IMG/VR virus record: IMGVR_UViG_3300020390_000076
Coordinates: 1 to 38,664 of that record
Length of the DNA: 38,664 nucleotides
Direction: 5' to 3' (one strand)
DNA from: a virus
Shown here: one piece after another, positions 7,701 to 16,229 of the stretch
How positions within the stretch are numbered: position 1 is the first letter of the stretch
How the letters are laid out: each line of letters begins with the position of its first letter
Made by a program: the position numbers and the translations under genes
Notes under the pieces: generated by a model
What the model saw: the letters and a program-made list of their open reading frames with translations, nothing else
The model's database searches: none
What the model was told of the DNA's origin: nothing

Positions 7701-10011
7701 TAACGCCCGATTCAGGATCAATATACGCAACGGCATCAACTAAGCGCTCTGATTGCTCTGTTCGCTGCTCATAGGTTGTACGCCAGTTTAAATAATCAAC
7801 TGTCATATCAAACACGACTTTTTCAAAGTTCGTTCGTTCAGCAATCTTGGCATCGAGTGTGTTTAGGTCGTAATTAAAGCCCAGCTCAATGTTCGTGATA
7901 TCGTCGCGAATATCATCTAGGTTTTGATCGATGTTGTCTTTAATATCGTCAAGTTGATCATCAATATTGTTGTCGGTGTTCTCACGTAAGCGATCAACCA
8001 ACTCATTCATTTCATTTAAATAGTCTTGTGCTTCTTGGTCTAGTTGCTCACGTGAAATATTCTTAATATATTTTTCTAAATTTGCCGCAGTCGTTTCTGC
8101 AGACACAGTTACCCAAGAGCTCACACCTGCTATATTTTTTGTTCTTACTTTAATTTGGTATTCAGACTCAGGAACTAAACCTGTATAAGTTACTGTAAAG
8201 CCTGTTTGCTCGGTAGGAACTGGCTGCGGGCTGCTAGATAAGCCATAAAATTGCCACTCAAATGTTGTACCAAGACTTGCTCCTGTAACACGAGCAGTTA
8301 AAACAATTGTGTTATATGTCGCTGAATCAACAGTTACTAATGGTTCAGCAGGTATATGCACATCAAACGCAAGAGTAACAAACTGGCTGGTGAAGCCCAT
8401 ATTTGAACGTGCACGCACATCTATTTCATAACTTCCTGCATCGAGTTCACTAATAATTAATTCAGGCACCGATGTTGTTATACGTTTTAATAACTTTTCA
8501 GGGGCTTCTGACTCTCCCACGCCCGAGTCATCGGCTATGGTTTTGTATATTTGCACATCAAAGTTGTTATATGCAGATACCCAACTGATCTTTACATGCC
8601 CATCATTTTGAGCAGTGGCCATAAGCTCAGTTGGCGCAATTACTTCGCGTGGGTTTGGTAAGCTTGTATCTGGGATCGGCGGACGAACATTACCTGTTAG
8701 CCAGTTATAAATGTAAGGTTGATGTTCTTTAAATGTAAGTTTGTAGTCACCATTTGGCTGCAAAATACTTTTTATTAAGCGAAAAGGTTTTTCTGACCAG
8801 CCGAGTTTTTCAATATTTATAGGTACAACATCACCCACGGTGTATTGCAAAGCAATTGGTGCAGCCATCACAGTGAAGTTGAGTGATTCGCGACTAAGCA
8901 TTGCAATAACGCGTGCCATTTGGCGTGCTTCGTAATAATTAGTACACCCAGGCACTTTAAAGCGATGTTCAAGCACTACGCCGTTATCTTCATCAAGCCA
9001 TTGTTGCTCTAATGCGCTTCCTGGTTCTGGGTAAATTGCGTCTTGCTCTGAGTAAAGCGCGTCTTGATCTGCATATTCAACAATCACACGATTATAACGT
9101 TTGCTTTTCCCACCGCTTGTATATTGTATCTTTGACTTAAAATCACGTTCGCTAAGACTTTCTGTTGTTGGGGCATCGTCTTGCTCAACTTTTAAGTGCA
9201 ATTGGCCGCTTTCAATAGGCACTAATGCGCGCATTGACTTGGCTATTGTTACCGCGTTATCAATGAGTCTTTGCTCTGTATCAATAACTATATTGCAAGT
9301 AAATAACGGCTTTGTTTCTGTTGAACCTTGATATGTGGGCACGCGCGTGTCACATATTTGTGCAGCGGAAATAAAAGAAGGTAGGTAAAGATCATGCTCT
9401 TCTAGCCCTTTACCATAAATTTTTGACGTTAAATAGTCATGCAATATGTAAGCAGGGTTTTCGCTATACTCGATTGCGCCAGTGTTAAGATTTTTTACAC
9501 GTTTACCTCTGAGAACTGCGGTAAGATCGGGCACTCCTGAAAACGGCGCATCTTCAGCAATACTCCACTCCAAGCGCACATAAGAGCAAGCCAAACCATT
9601 TAGCTTGTGATTTTTTGTTGCAGCATCCCAGCCTGCTTCTTTAAGGTATGGATCAGTGTAGCTACCCATTCCATTTTTAAAGTGCGCAGCATGAGCCCAG
9701 CGGCCTTTTTCGGCATCAAATTTAGAATCATTTATTGATATTTTATTAAGCCATAAGTCTTCGATACCATCTATTCCGCCCTCGGCCCATACGACAATGA
9801 TGTGCAATAGGTCATTTTTAACATCGTCACCATCATTCGGGTTTGTCGTATTCATAAATACGATTGTGCCTGGTACTTCGCGGGTACCATACACAACAGG
9901 AAAATGGTTTTCTGAGCTAGCTTTAGTAACGTTTGTGCCTCGCTGGCCCATATCTTGATCTGGCATTAGCCAGCCAAAAAGAAAATTACCTATTTTTGAT
10001 AGAAAACTCAT
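4768..10011 (-). CDS. Tip attachment protein J-like, central tail fibre
   Basis: At 1747 residues this is the largest protein of the phage. The N-terminal 430 residues match the lambda gpJ type of tail-tip protein (FPVVYGTREVPGTIVF; YILHDYLTSKIYGKGL). Two fibronectin-III-like segments follow at about 455 to 650. Then comes a long coiled-coil region of DUF1983 type (about 650 to 1450) with repeated 32-residue units. A compact C-terminal domain ends NVCGEGGNLETGDYICSSSM...QVAVIYLRG, a form I associate with the C-termini of some phage fibres. It forms the trimeric hub and spike of the siphovirus tail and contacts the host. Its ATG overlaps the stop of the preceding gene (ATGA). Confidence 0.9.
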   Translation of the reverse strand: MSFLSKIGNFLFGWLMPDQDMGQRGTNVTKASSENHFPVVYGTREVPGTIVFMNTTNPNDGDDVKNDLLHIIVVWAEGGIDGIEDLWLNKISINDSKFDAEKGRWAHAAHFKNGMGSYTDPYLKEAGWDAATKNHKLNGLACSYVRLEWSIAEDAPFSGVPDLTAVLRGKRVKNLNTGAIEYSENPAYILHDYLTSKIYGKGLEEHDLYLPSFISAAQICDTRVPTYQGSTETKPLFTCNIVIDTEQRLIDNAVTIAKSMRALVPIESGQLHLKVEQDDAPTTESLSERDFKSKIQYTSGGKSKRYNRVIVEYADQDALYSEQDAIYPEPGSALEQQWLDEDNGVVLEHRFKVPGCTNYYEARQMARVIAMLSRESLNFTVMAAPIALQYTVGDVVPINIEKLGWSEKPFRLIKSILQPNGDYKLTFKEHQPYIYNWLTGNVRPPIPDTSLPNPREVIAPTELMATAQNDGHVKISWVSAYNNFDVQIYKTIADDSGVGESEAPEKLLKRITTSVPELIISELDAGSYEIDVRARSNMGFTSQFVTLAFDVHIPAEPLVTVDSATYNTIVLTARVTGASLGTTFEWQFYGLSSSPQPVPTEQTGFTVTYTGLVPESEYQIKVRTKNIAGVSSWVTVSAETTAANLEKYIKNISREQLDQEAQDYLNEMNELVDRLRENTDNNIDDQLDDIKDNIDQNLDDIRDDITNIELGFNYDLNTLDAKIAERTNFEKVVFDMTVDYLNWRTTYEQRTEQSERLVDAVAYIDPESGVIINKAYEATGEALQEAYTKIDAVNALVELSTQQVTQTATRLTKAESTLALQAGQINSRATYTEVQSEIAGAIQALTPAYSWQFNSSDEGFTGVSSHNAEGYIVAVNAVTSPAISYIADDNPMFRVRVRLHEGATWRGNVIINDSITLKLPTPVTDSWETLQVNAHGLAGYTGEVTSLKFDLGACDIDSIEVGKRGANDLALEDIVARTTTLETDINARTGIMAQYASTAWVLANGYQKESDVNTIIDTFNTTYSITATLQEFTDNDILTKANNAQLFIDGAEAYIEQQIVSFNAKPDGTDEKFSLVNQRLDAQAGLIESQIAQIQGFDLDLKDASINDVLEAYNELIKNKELAEVGVQVAYAQEQLKAQVDDIQSLSEQSKQLVAVYESSFAALQSVNKVVSNQYQAQVINQREVQAQFKNNQAKLTEYEKFVADEFEAVAERAQTIEANLGESNSKIELIEQARATEAEATATRFQSLETNLGESNSKIETIEQARASEAEASASRFEQLESSIGAVSSSLSNDYYTLVQTNSAIASAKQQLQASINGVYSTLNASYYTSAQTNSAIASARQQLETSILSVSSSLQMDYYTAVKTNQAISQAISSYSVNVDNAFSAQTQRIDSVEAKTNGNTTSINALVQTAEDLESGQSALSQRVSEVKTTADGAASSISQLTNRVQNTEQQQASANLTLQSHTNDLGQLYARAALQIDVNGKVTGLNITPNIMTFAAGKVLFDAGDGVTLSYEYGGLRFSTNGSITSFLSGNGYSRLSAGISIAELNVRPERSVGATISGQHHGVKGWGSVYAFYAEGGGYGPFTGSHDALIEKSIELAPGDIVCDLELVNIADVSNAICTAVPSTQSKQRSVRGVFVKRHTAESGSIPAALKGFRGFQRYQDYKQTHDLAVINAIGEGVMNVCGEGGNLETGDYICSSSMRGKGMKQPEQDQEKPYTIAQARHSVSFDSPTQIKQVAVIYLRG
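5991..6355. repeat. 96-bp repeats inside the J-like gene
   Basis: Near-identical segments recur every 96 bp. TAGCACTTGCTATTGCACT occurs ending around 6006 and again 96 bp later. GCGCGCTTGTTCAAT occurs at 6211 and 6307. Each unit encodes 32 residues of predicted coiled coil (versions of NSAIASAKQQLQ and SKIETIEQARASEAEA). This looks like in-frame tandem duplication in a rod-like part of the tail fibre. Confidence 0.85.
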
Positions 10012-10622
10012 TTTTGTACCTGTGTTTGAGTGCTACCGCGACTTCCACGGCTTGCTGATAATACGGCGGGGGATTTACCTTCACGCCCCCAAGGGATATC
10101 AGTAATGACCATGCCTGAAAACTCTAACCCCATATCACCCGGGTAATGAAGTTGTTGCGATTCGTGTGTTGCCTTTCGGCCTCTTGAAGCTTCAAAGTCA
10201 GCCCAAATTGATGCTGATTTGAGTGTCAGCTTGGCGGTGGTGGTAGATTCTTCTCCGCTTTTTTCTGCAAGCAATCCTTTGTAGATAACTTCTGCATAAA
10301 CGACTTTCCCAGCACTGTTTAGCCATACTTTTTCGATGGTGACGCGAGTATTTAGCCAATTTTGAGTAAAAAAAAGCGCCGATATGGCGCTGTCTATTGC
10401 ATTTAATGTTATTGGGACTTCACCTATTTTGGGGGTTCCTTGCTGTTCGATGCTGATACCTTCTGTTGACCAATAGCCAGCGATAAACTTAGCCCCATTG
10501 TGAGTTATACTTGCACCACTATTAGTGGCTCTAAAGGGCGTTGGAAAGTGAACGGTAAGCAAAAGCGCGGTTGTATGCGGCTCGCGCAAAACCTTTTTAA
10601 ATTCAGCGCTCAAACTAATCAT
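10008..10622 (-). CDS. Tail tip assembly protein
   Basis: A protein of 204 residues when started at the ATG at 10622, which overlaps the preceding gene by 8 nt (ATGATTAG) and has CGAGGAA upstream; a TTG at 10643 would add 7 residues. It contains FIAGYWSTEGISIEQQGTPK and a C-terminal ASRGRKATHESQQLHYPGD motif. These resemble phage tip proteins of the DUF2163/BR0599 group that sit between tape measure and J. Its exact family is not certain. Position among tape measure, a second tail gene and J gives the role of a hub or distal tail component. Confidence 0.6.
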   Translation of the reverse strand: MISLSAEFKKVLREPHTTALLLTVHFPTPFRATNSGASITHNGAKFIAGYWSTEGISIEQQGTPKIGEVPITLNAIDSAISALFFTQNWLNTRVTIEKVWLNSAGKVVYAEVIYKGLLAEKSGEESTTTAKLTLKSASIWADFEASRGRKATHESQQLHYPGDMGLEFSGMVITDIPWGREGKSPAVLSASRGSRGSTQTQVQK

Positions 10623-11229
10623 TAATATATTCCTCGAACTCAATTTTTATAGGTACTTCGCGCTCACTGTCTGCGCGGTGCAATATATCTTGCTCATCGC
10701 TTTTAAGCTCAAGACTAAAATGCACATTTTCACCTGAGTTCATTTCAGTACCGAATGGAACGTCCACTCTTAAATTGGGTGTAAAGCTTACTGTGCCCTG
10801 CCCTAGTCCGTTTGTGTTTAAAATAGCTGTTACCATGTATGCTTTTGTGTGATTAGCAAATTGAATGTAATCACCTGGCTTTAATGCGGCTGTTACGTTA
10901 CCTGTCATTGCATAGAGCGGCGCCGAGGTGTCACCTTGGCTAATGTTTTCTCTAACTAAGGCGTTTTCAATGCCTGCGCCAAGCATAGGGAGCGGGTTTT
11001 TCATCAAGCAAACACCAAAGCGGCCACCCAAAGAGCAAATAAACGAATATAACGCCATTGCCTTTTCGTAATTCAACTTTGGGGTTGTCATATCGAACCC
11101 CCATCGATGCATATACCCAAGGCGATTTTTATGGGTAATACCGCCCCATGATGACTCGCTTTGTGTTTGATCAACGCTTCGGACTCGTAGTTTTTGCGGT
11201 AATATAAATTCGTTGGGAAATATGGCCAT
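10615..11229 (-). CDS. Minor tail protein
   Basis: A protein of 204 residues located between the tape measure gene and the tail tip gene. The sequence includes HRWGFDMTTPKLNYEKAMAL and a later beta-rich part with LKPGDYIQFANHTKAYMV. That second part resembles a small OB- or galectin-like fold found in distal-tail proteins. There are no catalytic motifs. In siphoviruses the genes between tape measure and J encode distal tail and hub proteins, so that is the inferred role. It overlaps the following gene by 8 nt. Confidence 0.6.
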   Translation of the reverse strand: MAIFPNEFILPQKLRVRSVDQTQSESSWGGITHKNRLGYMHRWGFDMTTPKLNYEKAMALYSFICSLGGRFGVCLMKNPLPMLGAGIENALVRENISQGDTSAPLYAMTGNVTAALKPGDYIQFANHTKAYMVTAILNTNGLGQGTVSFTPNLRVDVPFGTEMNSGENVHFSLELKSDEQDILHRADSEREVPIKIEFEEYIND

Positions 11230-11238
11230 TTAGCTGCC

Positions 11239-13353
11239 TTACAGTGGCTGATCTATTAACTCTTGCATATCTGTGGCTATGCGGTTTCTATTTGCTTGGT
11301 ACCAATCTTCAAATCCTGAAGTGTCCATAGCGCTTATGTTGAATTGAGGGGAAATATGAACTTCGCGTGGTGTAGTCTTTTGTCCAGCGCTTCCATTTAC
11401 AAGTATGTTTGGACTTAAGCTTTGCCCTTTAGTGTGATCTATGACAGTCTCCTGAGGGTGAAGCATGGCTAACTGTCCGCCTTTACCATCTAAACCGCCA
11501 GTTCTCGGCCCATCCCATGTATAACCACCGCCATCAAAAGATGCTAAGCCTGTTACTTTTCCCGCATACATAGTACCCGCGGCAATAACTACACCTGCAG
11601 CAGCTGCACCAAGCACAGGACCAACATAAGGAATACTTGCCAATGCGTTATAAGCTTTCATTGCTGTATCGTAGGTATTCGTCCAGATGCTTTGCAATGA
11701 GTTTCGTTTTTCTTCATCCAGCATAGTCTCCCCAAGTGATATTGCCGTCTTTGCATAGCTCGCGTTTTTTCCTTCCATGCCATCAAAGTACCCACCCATC
11801 ACATCAAGCAGGCTTGAATATCCTTTCTGCATTGTCTTATTCCGCTCAGACTCAGCAAGAGCTAACTTATCTTGATGCTCTTTTTCTTTCTGTTCTCTAA
11901 GCGCTAATTGCTCATCTTTTATCTCGGTAATTCGTTGCTCATGTTGTGATACGGCAAGTTCCTTTGCCTCTGTATATTCAGCCTCGATTTCAGCTGTTAT
12001 AAGGTTCTTCTCTCGCAAAAGCTGAAACTCACGCTCCATTTCAGCTTGCTTACGTTCAAATCGCTGATTTTCAAGTTCAACCTCTTTGCCATCAGCTTCT
12101 AACTGAGCATCAAATATTTGCTGATACTGGTTACGTGCTGACTCAATTAAGCGCTGCGCTTTTTCATCCACCACGGCAGGATCACTTTTAAGTAATAAAT
12201 CGCTTAAATCTTTCTTATTCGGATTATTTACTTGCTCTTGCGCTGCTGCTTCAAACTTAGTTTGTACATCAGCAATCCATGTTTTTATTTTTTCTGATGG
12301 CATTGGCTCCATGGCCAAGTCGCCCAGCTCTTTCGCCAAGCTATCGGTTGTTTGCGATACAGACTCAGCAAATAAGTTTATTTCGTCGAGTGTATCTGTA
12401 TCAAAGCCGAGTGCATCACCAATTTTCCCACCGATTTTTGAACCTACAGTGCCTATTTGAACAATACCATTCACTAATTCGGCCATCGCCTGGCGAACTA
12501 ATAAAAATGTTACTTGTAGGCCTCGTCCCATATCAGATAAAAATCCAATTCCTGACGCTACTTTTGTGACAACTTGCTGCGCTATTGAACCAAAACCACC
12601 GGCTTCTTTGGCTGAGTCTGTCCACATATCTGAAATAGCACCGATAATCGGCGCTGTTTCTATCGCCAATGTTTGACCAAAGCTGTGTGTTGTTTTTTGC
12701 GCCTTGTCGAATGCATCATTCGCCATTTCAACTTTAGCTGCATCGATGCGATCAAATGTCATGCCTAAGTCTTCAGCTTCTTGCATCATGGCATTGATGC
12801 CATCAGCGCCAAGTTCTAGGGTGTTAAGTAGTTTTACCCCCTCAGAGTCAAATAATTTTTGTGTTGCCGCTACTTTTTTGCCCTGGTCGTCAATATCCTT
12901 CATTTTGTCGGCAATTAACGCAAACTGCTGATCTGGGCTTTTCCCTTCAAGTTCATCAAAGGTAAGGCCAAGCATATCAAGGCCTTTCTTAGCCTCTGCG
13001 CTTTGTTCGCCTATTCGACGGGTCATACGCTGTAAACCCATATTCAAAACTTCTGTACTAGCCCCAGTTTGTTCTGCTGCGTGTTGTAAGCCCCCAAGTG
13101 CTTGCGTTGTGATGCCTAACCTGTCAGCTGTTTTTGCCTGCATATCAATAAATTCAGCATTTTTAGCATAAATTGAGGCATACGCAGCAACACCGGCAGC
13201 ACCAAAGCCCACTAACGTTTTGGTACTAGTGCCCACTAACTTGCGGGTTTTGTCAGCCCACGACTTAGTGTTTTTATTGGCTTTTTTCAATTCAGCCGAC
13301 AACTTGCCACTTTTACCGATCAAGTCGATAGTGAGTGTTGCAATTGATGACAT
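11239..13353 (-). CDS. Tape measure protein
   Basis: A protein of 704 residues. The N-terminus has SAELKKANKNTKSWADKTRK and a hydrophobic Gly/Ala-rich segment, followed by DMQAKTADRLGITTQALGGL, which is typical of phage tape measure proteins. A long coiled coil spans about 395 to 500, and a small Gly/Ala-rich membrane-like segment (about 575 to 605) follows. At roughly 0.15 nm per residue it would set a tail of about 105 nm. It lies directly after the frameshifted chaperone genes, as is usual. Its ATG starts 2 nt after the stop of the -1 frame extension. Confidence 0.92.
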   Translation of the reverse strand: MSSIATLTIDLIGKSGKLSAELKKANKNTKSWADKTRKLVGTSTKTLVGFGAAGVAAYASIYAKNAEFIDMQAKTADRLGITTQALGGLQHAAEQTGASTEVLNMGLQRMTRRIGEQSAEAKKGLDMLGLTFDELEGKSPDQQFALIADKMKDIDDQGKKVAATQKLFDSEGVKLLNTLELGADGINAMMQEAEDLGMTFDRIDAAKVEMANDAFDKAQKTTHSFGQTLAIETAPIIGAISDMWTDSAKEAGGFGSIAQQVVTKVASGIGFLSDMGRGLQVTFLLVRQAMAELVNGIVQIGTVGSKIGGKIGDALGFDTDTLDEINLFAESVSQTTDSLAKELGDLAMEPMPSEKIKTWIADVQTKFEAAAQEQVNNPNKKDLSDLLLKSDPAVVDEKAQRLIESARNQYQQIFDAQLEADGKEVELENQRFERKQAEMEREFQLLREKNLITAEIEAEYTEAKELAVSQHEQRITEIKDEQLALREQKEKEHQDKLALAESERNKTMQKGYSSLLDVMGGYFDGMEGKNASYAKTAISLGETMLDEEKRNSLQSIWTNTYDTAMKAYNALASIPYVGPVLGAAAAGVVIAAGTMYAGKVTGLASFDGGGYTWDGPRTGGLDGKGGQLAMLHPQETVIDHTKGQSLSPNILVNGSAGQKTTPREVHISPQFNISAMDTSGFEDWYQANRNRIATDMQELIDQPL

Positions 13354-13355
13354 AG

Positions 13356-13930
13356 TTAAGCTCTCTTACGTTGGCGCCAAGGGCAAGTGTTTAAAAATGC
13401 TTCTGTTTCACGTTGCTTCTTGTTTTGTTCGATTTTGCGCTGCTCTGAACGGTCGAACGTTAGCCCCATATTTAGCCCTTGGTGGACTAAACGGAGCTCT
13501 AGTTCTTCTGCCGGCAAACGTGAATGTAATTCGTAGATAGAGCAACCTAAGTTATCTGCTAAATTGCAGAGCGCATGTAACTCAGGTTGCTTTTTTAGTT
13601 TTTTTCAATAGTTTCAAGGTTATCTTGCGATAGGTTTGTGAAGAACAAACCGGTTGTGTGGATCATACCAAGCTGATCAACATCCATTAATTGCGGAAGT
13701 TTTGCAGCTTCTTTGTCATCATACTTACCATGGAGCATGTAATAGGTGTTTCGTTGAGCTATTTTTTCTAACTTTTTAGGGTCTGCGTCTTTATCGGTAA
13801 ATAACTCTCTTGCTTTAAACTCATCGTTTGCCGGCAATCGATGTAATTCAATCTTACCGACCCCTTTTACGTCAAATACACGGGTAGACGTAGCAAGCCT
13901 ACCCGCCATAATATCTGCGGCTGTAATCAT
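13356..13930 (-). CDS. Tail assembly chaperone GT-type frameshift product
   Basis: This is the -1 frame fusion of the 111-residue G-like protein with an extension of about 80 residues ending at 13356. Read after the slip at AAAAAAC, the frame goes CTA AAA AAG CAA CCT GAG and stays open to TAA, ending CPWRQRKRA. The extension has no start codon of its own that makes sense, and it stops 2 nt before the tape measure ATG. In lambda and many siphoviruses the G and GT proteins load on the tape measure and recruit tail tube protein. The extension is too short to be noticed as a stand-alone gene. Confidence 0.88.
13542..13604 (-). promoter_or_regulatory. Programmed -1 frameshift element
   Basis: The slippery heptamer A AAA AAC is in the zero frame at 13604..13598, directly before the G stop codon TAA. 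Seven nt later a 13-bp stem begins (13590..13578 with 13554..13542), perfect except for one G-U pair. A 5-bp hairpin TCTGC/GCAGA is nested in its loop (13555..13570). Heptamer, spacing and stem are a textbook -1 signal. Confidence 0.92.
13595..13930 (-). CDS. Tail assembly chaperone G-like protein
   Basis: A protein of 111 residues that ends EKN at a TAA immediately after the slippery site. It contains VKGVGKIELHRLPANDEFKA and resembles the small proteins encoded just after the tail tube gene in siphoviruses. It is the major translation product; a fraction of ribosomes shifts to -1 and makes the longer GT form. The start ATG overlaps the stop of the tail tube gene (TAATG-type overlap). The role in tape measure folding and tube polymerisation is known from lambda and is inferred here from position and the frameshift. 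Confidence 0.85.
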   Translation of the reverse strand: MITAADIMAGRLATSTRVFDVKGVGKIELHRLPANDEFKARELFTDKDADPKKLEKIAQRNTYYMLHGKYDDKEAAKLPQLMDVDQLGMIHTTGLFFTNLSQDNLETIEKN

Positions 13931-14394
13931 TAGGCACCTGCACTCACTGAAGTGAAGTTAACATTTTGGAGCTTGCCAATACACGCAAACATTTGTTTCC
14001 CTGTTTCTTTGCCTGACTCACCCGAGAAGTAATCTTGAGGGACCAGCACAAACTCAATCACTCGACCACTGGCGCGGGTAATTTTCATATTGATGTTTGT
14101 GCCAGCTACAACCTGATCGGTAAATGCTTTTTGGTCTGCATTACCAGGTATATCACGCATAACTAACTCAAAGTCTTGGTCTTCAGGAAGTGCTTTTTCG
14201 TAGTATGAACGACGAGTCATACCTATATCTGTGTCATCTTCAAACTGCTTTCCTGAGTTCACTTGTGGGATAACATCAATACCTGGTAAAAACTTATCAA
14301 CGGCCTCTTCGCCCGTTGAACAAAATTGTAATGTTGAACCATGTGAGTCAACGGTATCGGTTGCAAGCTCTGTTGCTGGAGTTGGATCTGGCAT
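13930..14394 (-). CDS. Major tail tube protein
   Basis: A protein of 154 residues. It has the size and place of a siphovirus tail tube protein, between the tail terminator and the chaperone genes. The segment DQKAFTDQVVAGTNINMKITRASGR and a C-terminal beta strand FTSVSAGA fit the fold of polymerising tube proteins (Phage_tail_3-like group). It would form stacked hexameric rings around the tape measure. One base overlaps the next gene. Family assignment is from pattern and context; the role is well supported. Confidence 0.8.
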   Translation of the reverse strand: MPDPTPATELATDTVDSHGSTLQFCSTGEEAVDKFLPGIDVIPQVNSGKQFEDDTDIGMTRRSYYEKALPEDQDFELVMRDIPGNADQKAFTDQVVAGTNINMKITRASGRVIEFVLVPQDYFSGESGKETGKQMFACIGKLQNVNFTSVSAGA

Positions 14395-14395
14395 T

Positions 14396-14794
14396 TCACA
14401 CCTCGTTATTTATGTTGTGGTAATAAAAAATATACTCGTATGACTCACGATATAGTTTTGAGTCGGTATCAAAGTCGGGTATACGGCGCTGTTTAAGTGC
14501 TAACTGCACATTCACATGCGTATCGGTAAACCCTTTTTTGTTGAAAGTAACTTCAATTTGCTTTGCTATTGCCTTAGCGTTAGCGGGTAATTTGCTGTAA
14601 CAATCAAATTGCACAAATGCTTCGCTTTGATTATCTTCCATGTGAATTTCTATTGGTGTTTCATCATCAATTACAGTCAGAAAGATGTAGTTATCTTTGC
14701 TGTTATGATTTTCTGTCAGATGAAAGTTATCCCCAATGAGCGCCATCAAAGCTTGTGATGCTAAAGCTTTTTTTCTTATGCTATTTTCTATCAT
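14396..14794 (-). CDS. Tail terminator / completion protein
   Basis: A protein of 132 residues placed between the HK97 gp10-like gene and the tail tube gene. N-terminal SIRKKALASQALMALIGD and the sequence IFLTVIDDETPIEIH resemble the DUF3168/gpU-like tail terminators. These proteins cap the finished tube as a hexameric ring and join it to the head. The start overlaps the previous stop by 4 nt, which indicates translational coupling. Direct recognition is moderate; the context is strong. Confidence 0.7.
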   Translation of the reverse strand: MIENSIRKKALASQALMALIGDNFHLTENHNSKDNYIFLTVIDDETPIEIHMEDNQSEAFVQFDCYSKLPANAKAIAKQIEVTFNKKGFTDTHVNVQLALKQRRIPDFDTDSKLYRESYEYIFYYHNINNEV

Positions 14795-15297
14795 TTTGCT
14801 TTGTTCTTTTTAGCTATGCGGCGTTGTGCCATTTGAATTCGTTTAGCTAAGCGATGATTAATAACCACCACAACTTGATTCGTGCGCTTTTTAAATGAGT
14901 TGCGAATAAACGGTTGGGCTTTTTGCCGTGTGGTACCGTACTCAACTTGTACAATGTAAGGCACTTTAAATACCCCAACTTTTACAAGTGATACCACACC
15001 TTTACCAAAGCGCTTCGTTTCTGCACCTGTGCGATTTGTGCTGGCGCGAATTTTAATGCGAGACTTTAAAAAGCCCGGGCGTATTTCTACTTTTTGACCA
15101 CTTTTAGTTTTAACTATGCGGGCAAGTTCAGATTCAGGTGCATTACGTTGCATACCTTGCTGATATTTCACAGCACCTTCACGGATAGCGCTTGTCATAA
15201 TGCCTGTCGCTTTTTTCGCACCTATCTCTTTAGAAATATCCTGTAATGCTTGTTCCATTTGCTTTAAACCCGAGATATCAATTCCTGCATCAAGCAT
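14791..15297 (-). CDS. HK97 gp10-like tail completion protein
   Basis: A protein of 168 residues with GLKQMEQALQDISKEIGAKKA near the start and VEYGTTRQKAQPFIRNSFKK in the second half. The EYGT...QPF-R motif is the hallmark of the HK97-gp10-like family. Members sit at the head-tail junction and help tail attachment or completion. The C-terminus is strongly basic. It overlaps its upstream neighbour by 8 nt. Confidence 0.87.
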   Translation of the reverse strand: MLDAGIDISGLKQMEQALQDISKEIGAKKATGIMTSAIREGAVKYQQGMQRNAPESELARIVKTKSGQKVEIRPGFLKSRIKIRASTNRTGAETKRFGKGVVSLVKVGVFKVPYIVQVEYGTTRQKAQPFIRNSFKKRTNQVVVVINHRLAKRIQMAQRRIAKKNKAK

Positions 15298-15619
15298 TGG
15301 TGGTCTCCTTTACAGCAATAATGGTTTGAATATTTTCGAAATCTTGATTTATTGGTTCACCAATAATTTCAAATTGGCGCTGCTTAAATGTGATTTGGTG
15401 GGTTGCTTTAATTTTACTGCTATAACGACAGGTTATTGTATGGGTAACCTCCCCCGTTAACTGGCCGCTTTGCTCTAGTTCTTTAGACGCTCCAGTATGA
15501 ATGTTCACCCATTTAAAAAATTCATGCGCGAAAGAGTCCGTATTGTAGCCGTCATCTGACTTGGTATTTTTACCAAAGCTTACTTTGCAATTGTATTTAG
15601 CGGCTGGCATTGTTTTCAT
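15290..15619 (-). CDS. Head closure (head-tail adaptor) protein
   Basis: A protein of 109 residues of the SPP1 gp16-like head closure family. Typical features are the hydrophobic-polar beta pattern FFKWVNIHTGASKELEQSGQ, then THTITCRYSSKI and a KQRQFEIIGEPINQD segment. It would form a ring below the connector that seals packaged DNA. It overlaps both neighbours by a few bases within the head-tail joining cluster. Confidence 0.83.
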   Translation of the reverse strand: MKTMPAAKYNCKVSFGKNTKSDDGYNTDSFAHEFFKWVNIHTGASKELEQSGQLTGEVTHTITCRYSSKIKATHQITFKQRQFEIIGEPINQDFENIQTIIAVKETTNA

Positions 15620-16224
15620 AATAGTTCTACCGCTAATTCGTTTGCGATTGCTTTAAATGCATTTGGCATGTCATAAAGCTGCACGGGTGCGGTGTCTTCA
15701 CGGTTTCTAAACCAATCTGCTACTAAAATTAAAATGGCTTGTTTAGCAAGGTCGTATTTGTCTTTGTCAATTAACGTATTTACGTCAATTGCATCATTCA
15801 CCACAGCTGTATGACCCATGATGCATTCTATTTGTACTGCATCAGCTACTTTAAAGCCGACAGCTGGCCAATTTCCGCCTAATTTAGGTGTAATGGTGGC
15901 TGTTAAGCCATGTTCTACAACGCGATACTCTGTTGGCTCAAGCGTTACATATTGGCCCAATGTATTTATGTATTTAATTGATGTGATGCTCCTAAGCGGC
16001 GCGGTTGGTAAAACAATTTCCTTACAGAATTTAGGCATAGCAAATTGCCATATTTGTTCTACGAGTAAACGGCCTGTGCGTTGTTCAAACCGTTTTCGCG
16101 CTCTCGGTACCAAAGTTTGCAAATAATCATGGTGATCATCATCTGCATGAGTATGTGATGCCAATTCTTCTACGGTGAATGGCTCAATCAAAGGTGCCTG
16201 GATTAGCTTTCGGAGCATTTTCAT
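15616..16224 (-). CDS. Head-tail connector protein (gp6-like)
   Basis: A protein of 202 residues that begins with LIEPFTVEELASHTHADDDHHDYLQTL and continues with ARKRFEQRTGRLLVEQ. This is the usual start of the HK97 gp6-like connector family (Phage_gp6/gp15 group). A C-terminal helix, YDLAKQAILILVADWFRNRED, also fits. It attaches beneath the portal. It lies 5 nt after a small acidic protein gene and overlaps the head closure gene by 4 nt. Confidence 0.85.
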   Translation of the reverse strand: MKMLRKLIQAPLIEPFTVEELASHTHADDDHHDYLQTLVPRARKRFEQRTGRLLVEQIWQFAMPKFCKEIVLPTAPLRSITSIKYINTLGQYVTLEPTEYRVVEHGLTATITPKLGGNWPAVGFKVADAVQIECIMGHTAVVNDAIDVNTLIDKDKYDLAKQAILILVADWFRNREDTAPVQLYDMPNAFKAIANELAVELL

Positions 16225-16229
16225 TGTTG

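Noticed and set aside
1844-10011. Possible diversity-generating retroelement acting on the fibre genes
   Set aside because: No reverse transcriptase gene and no template/variable repeat pair with adenine-directed differences was found in the window.
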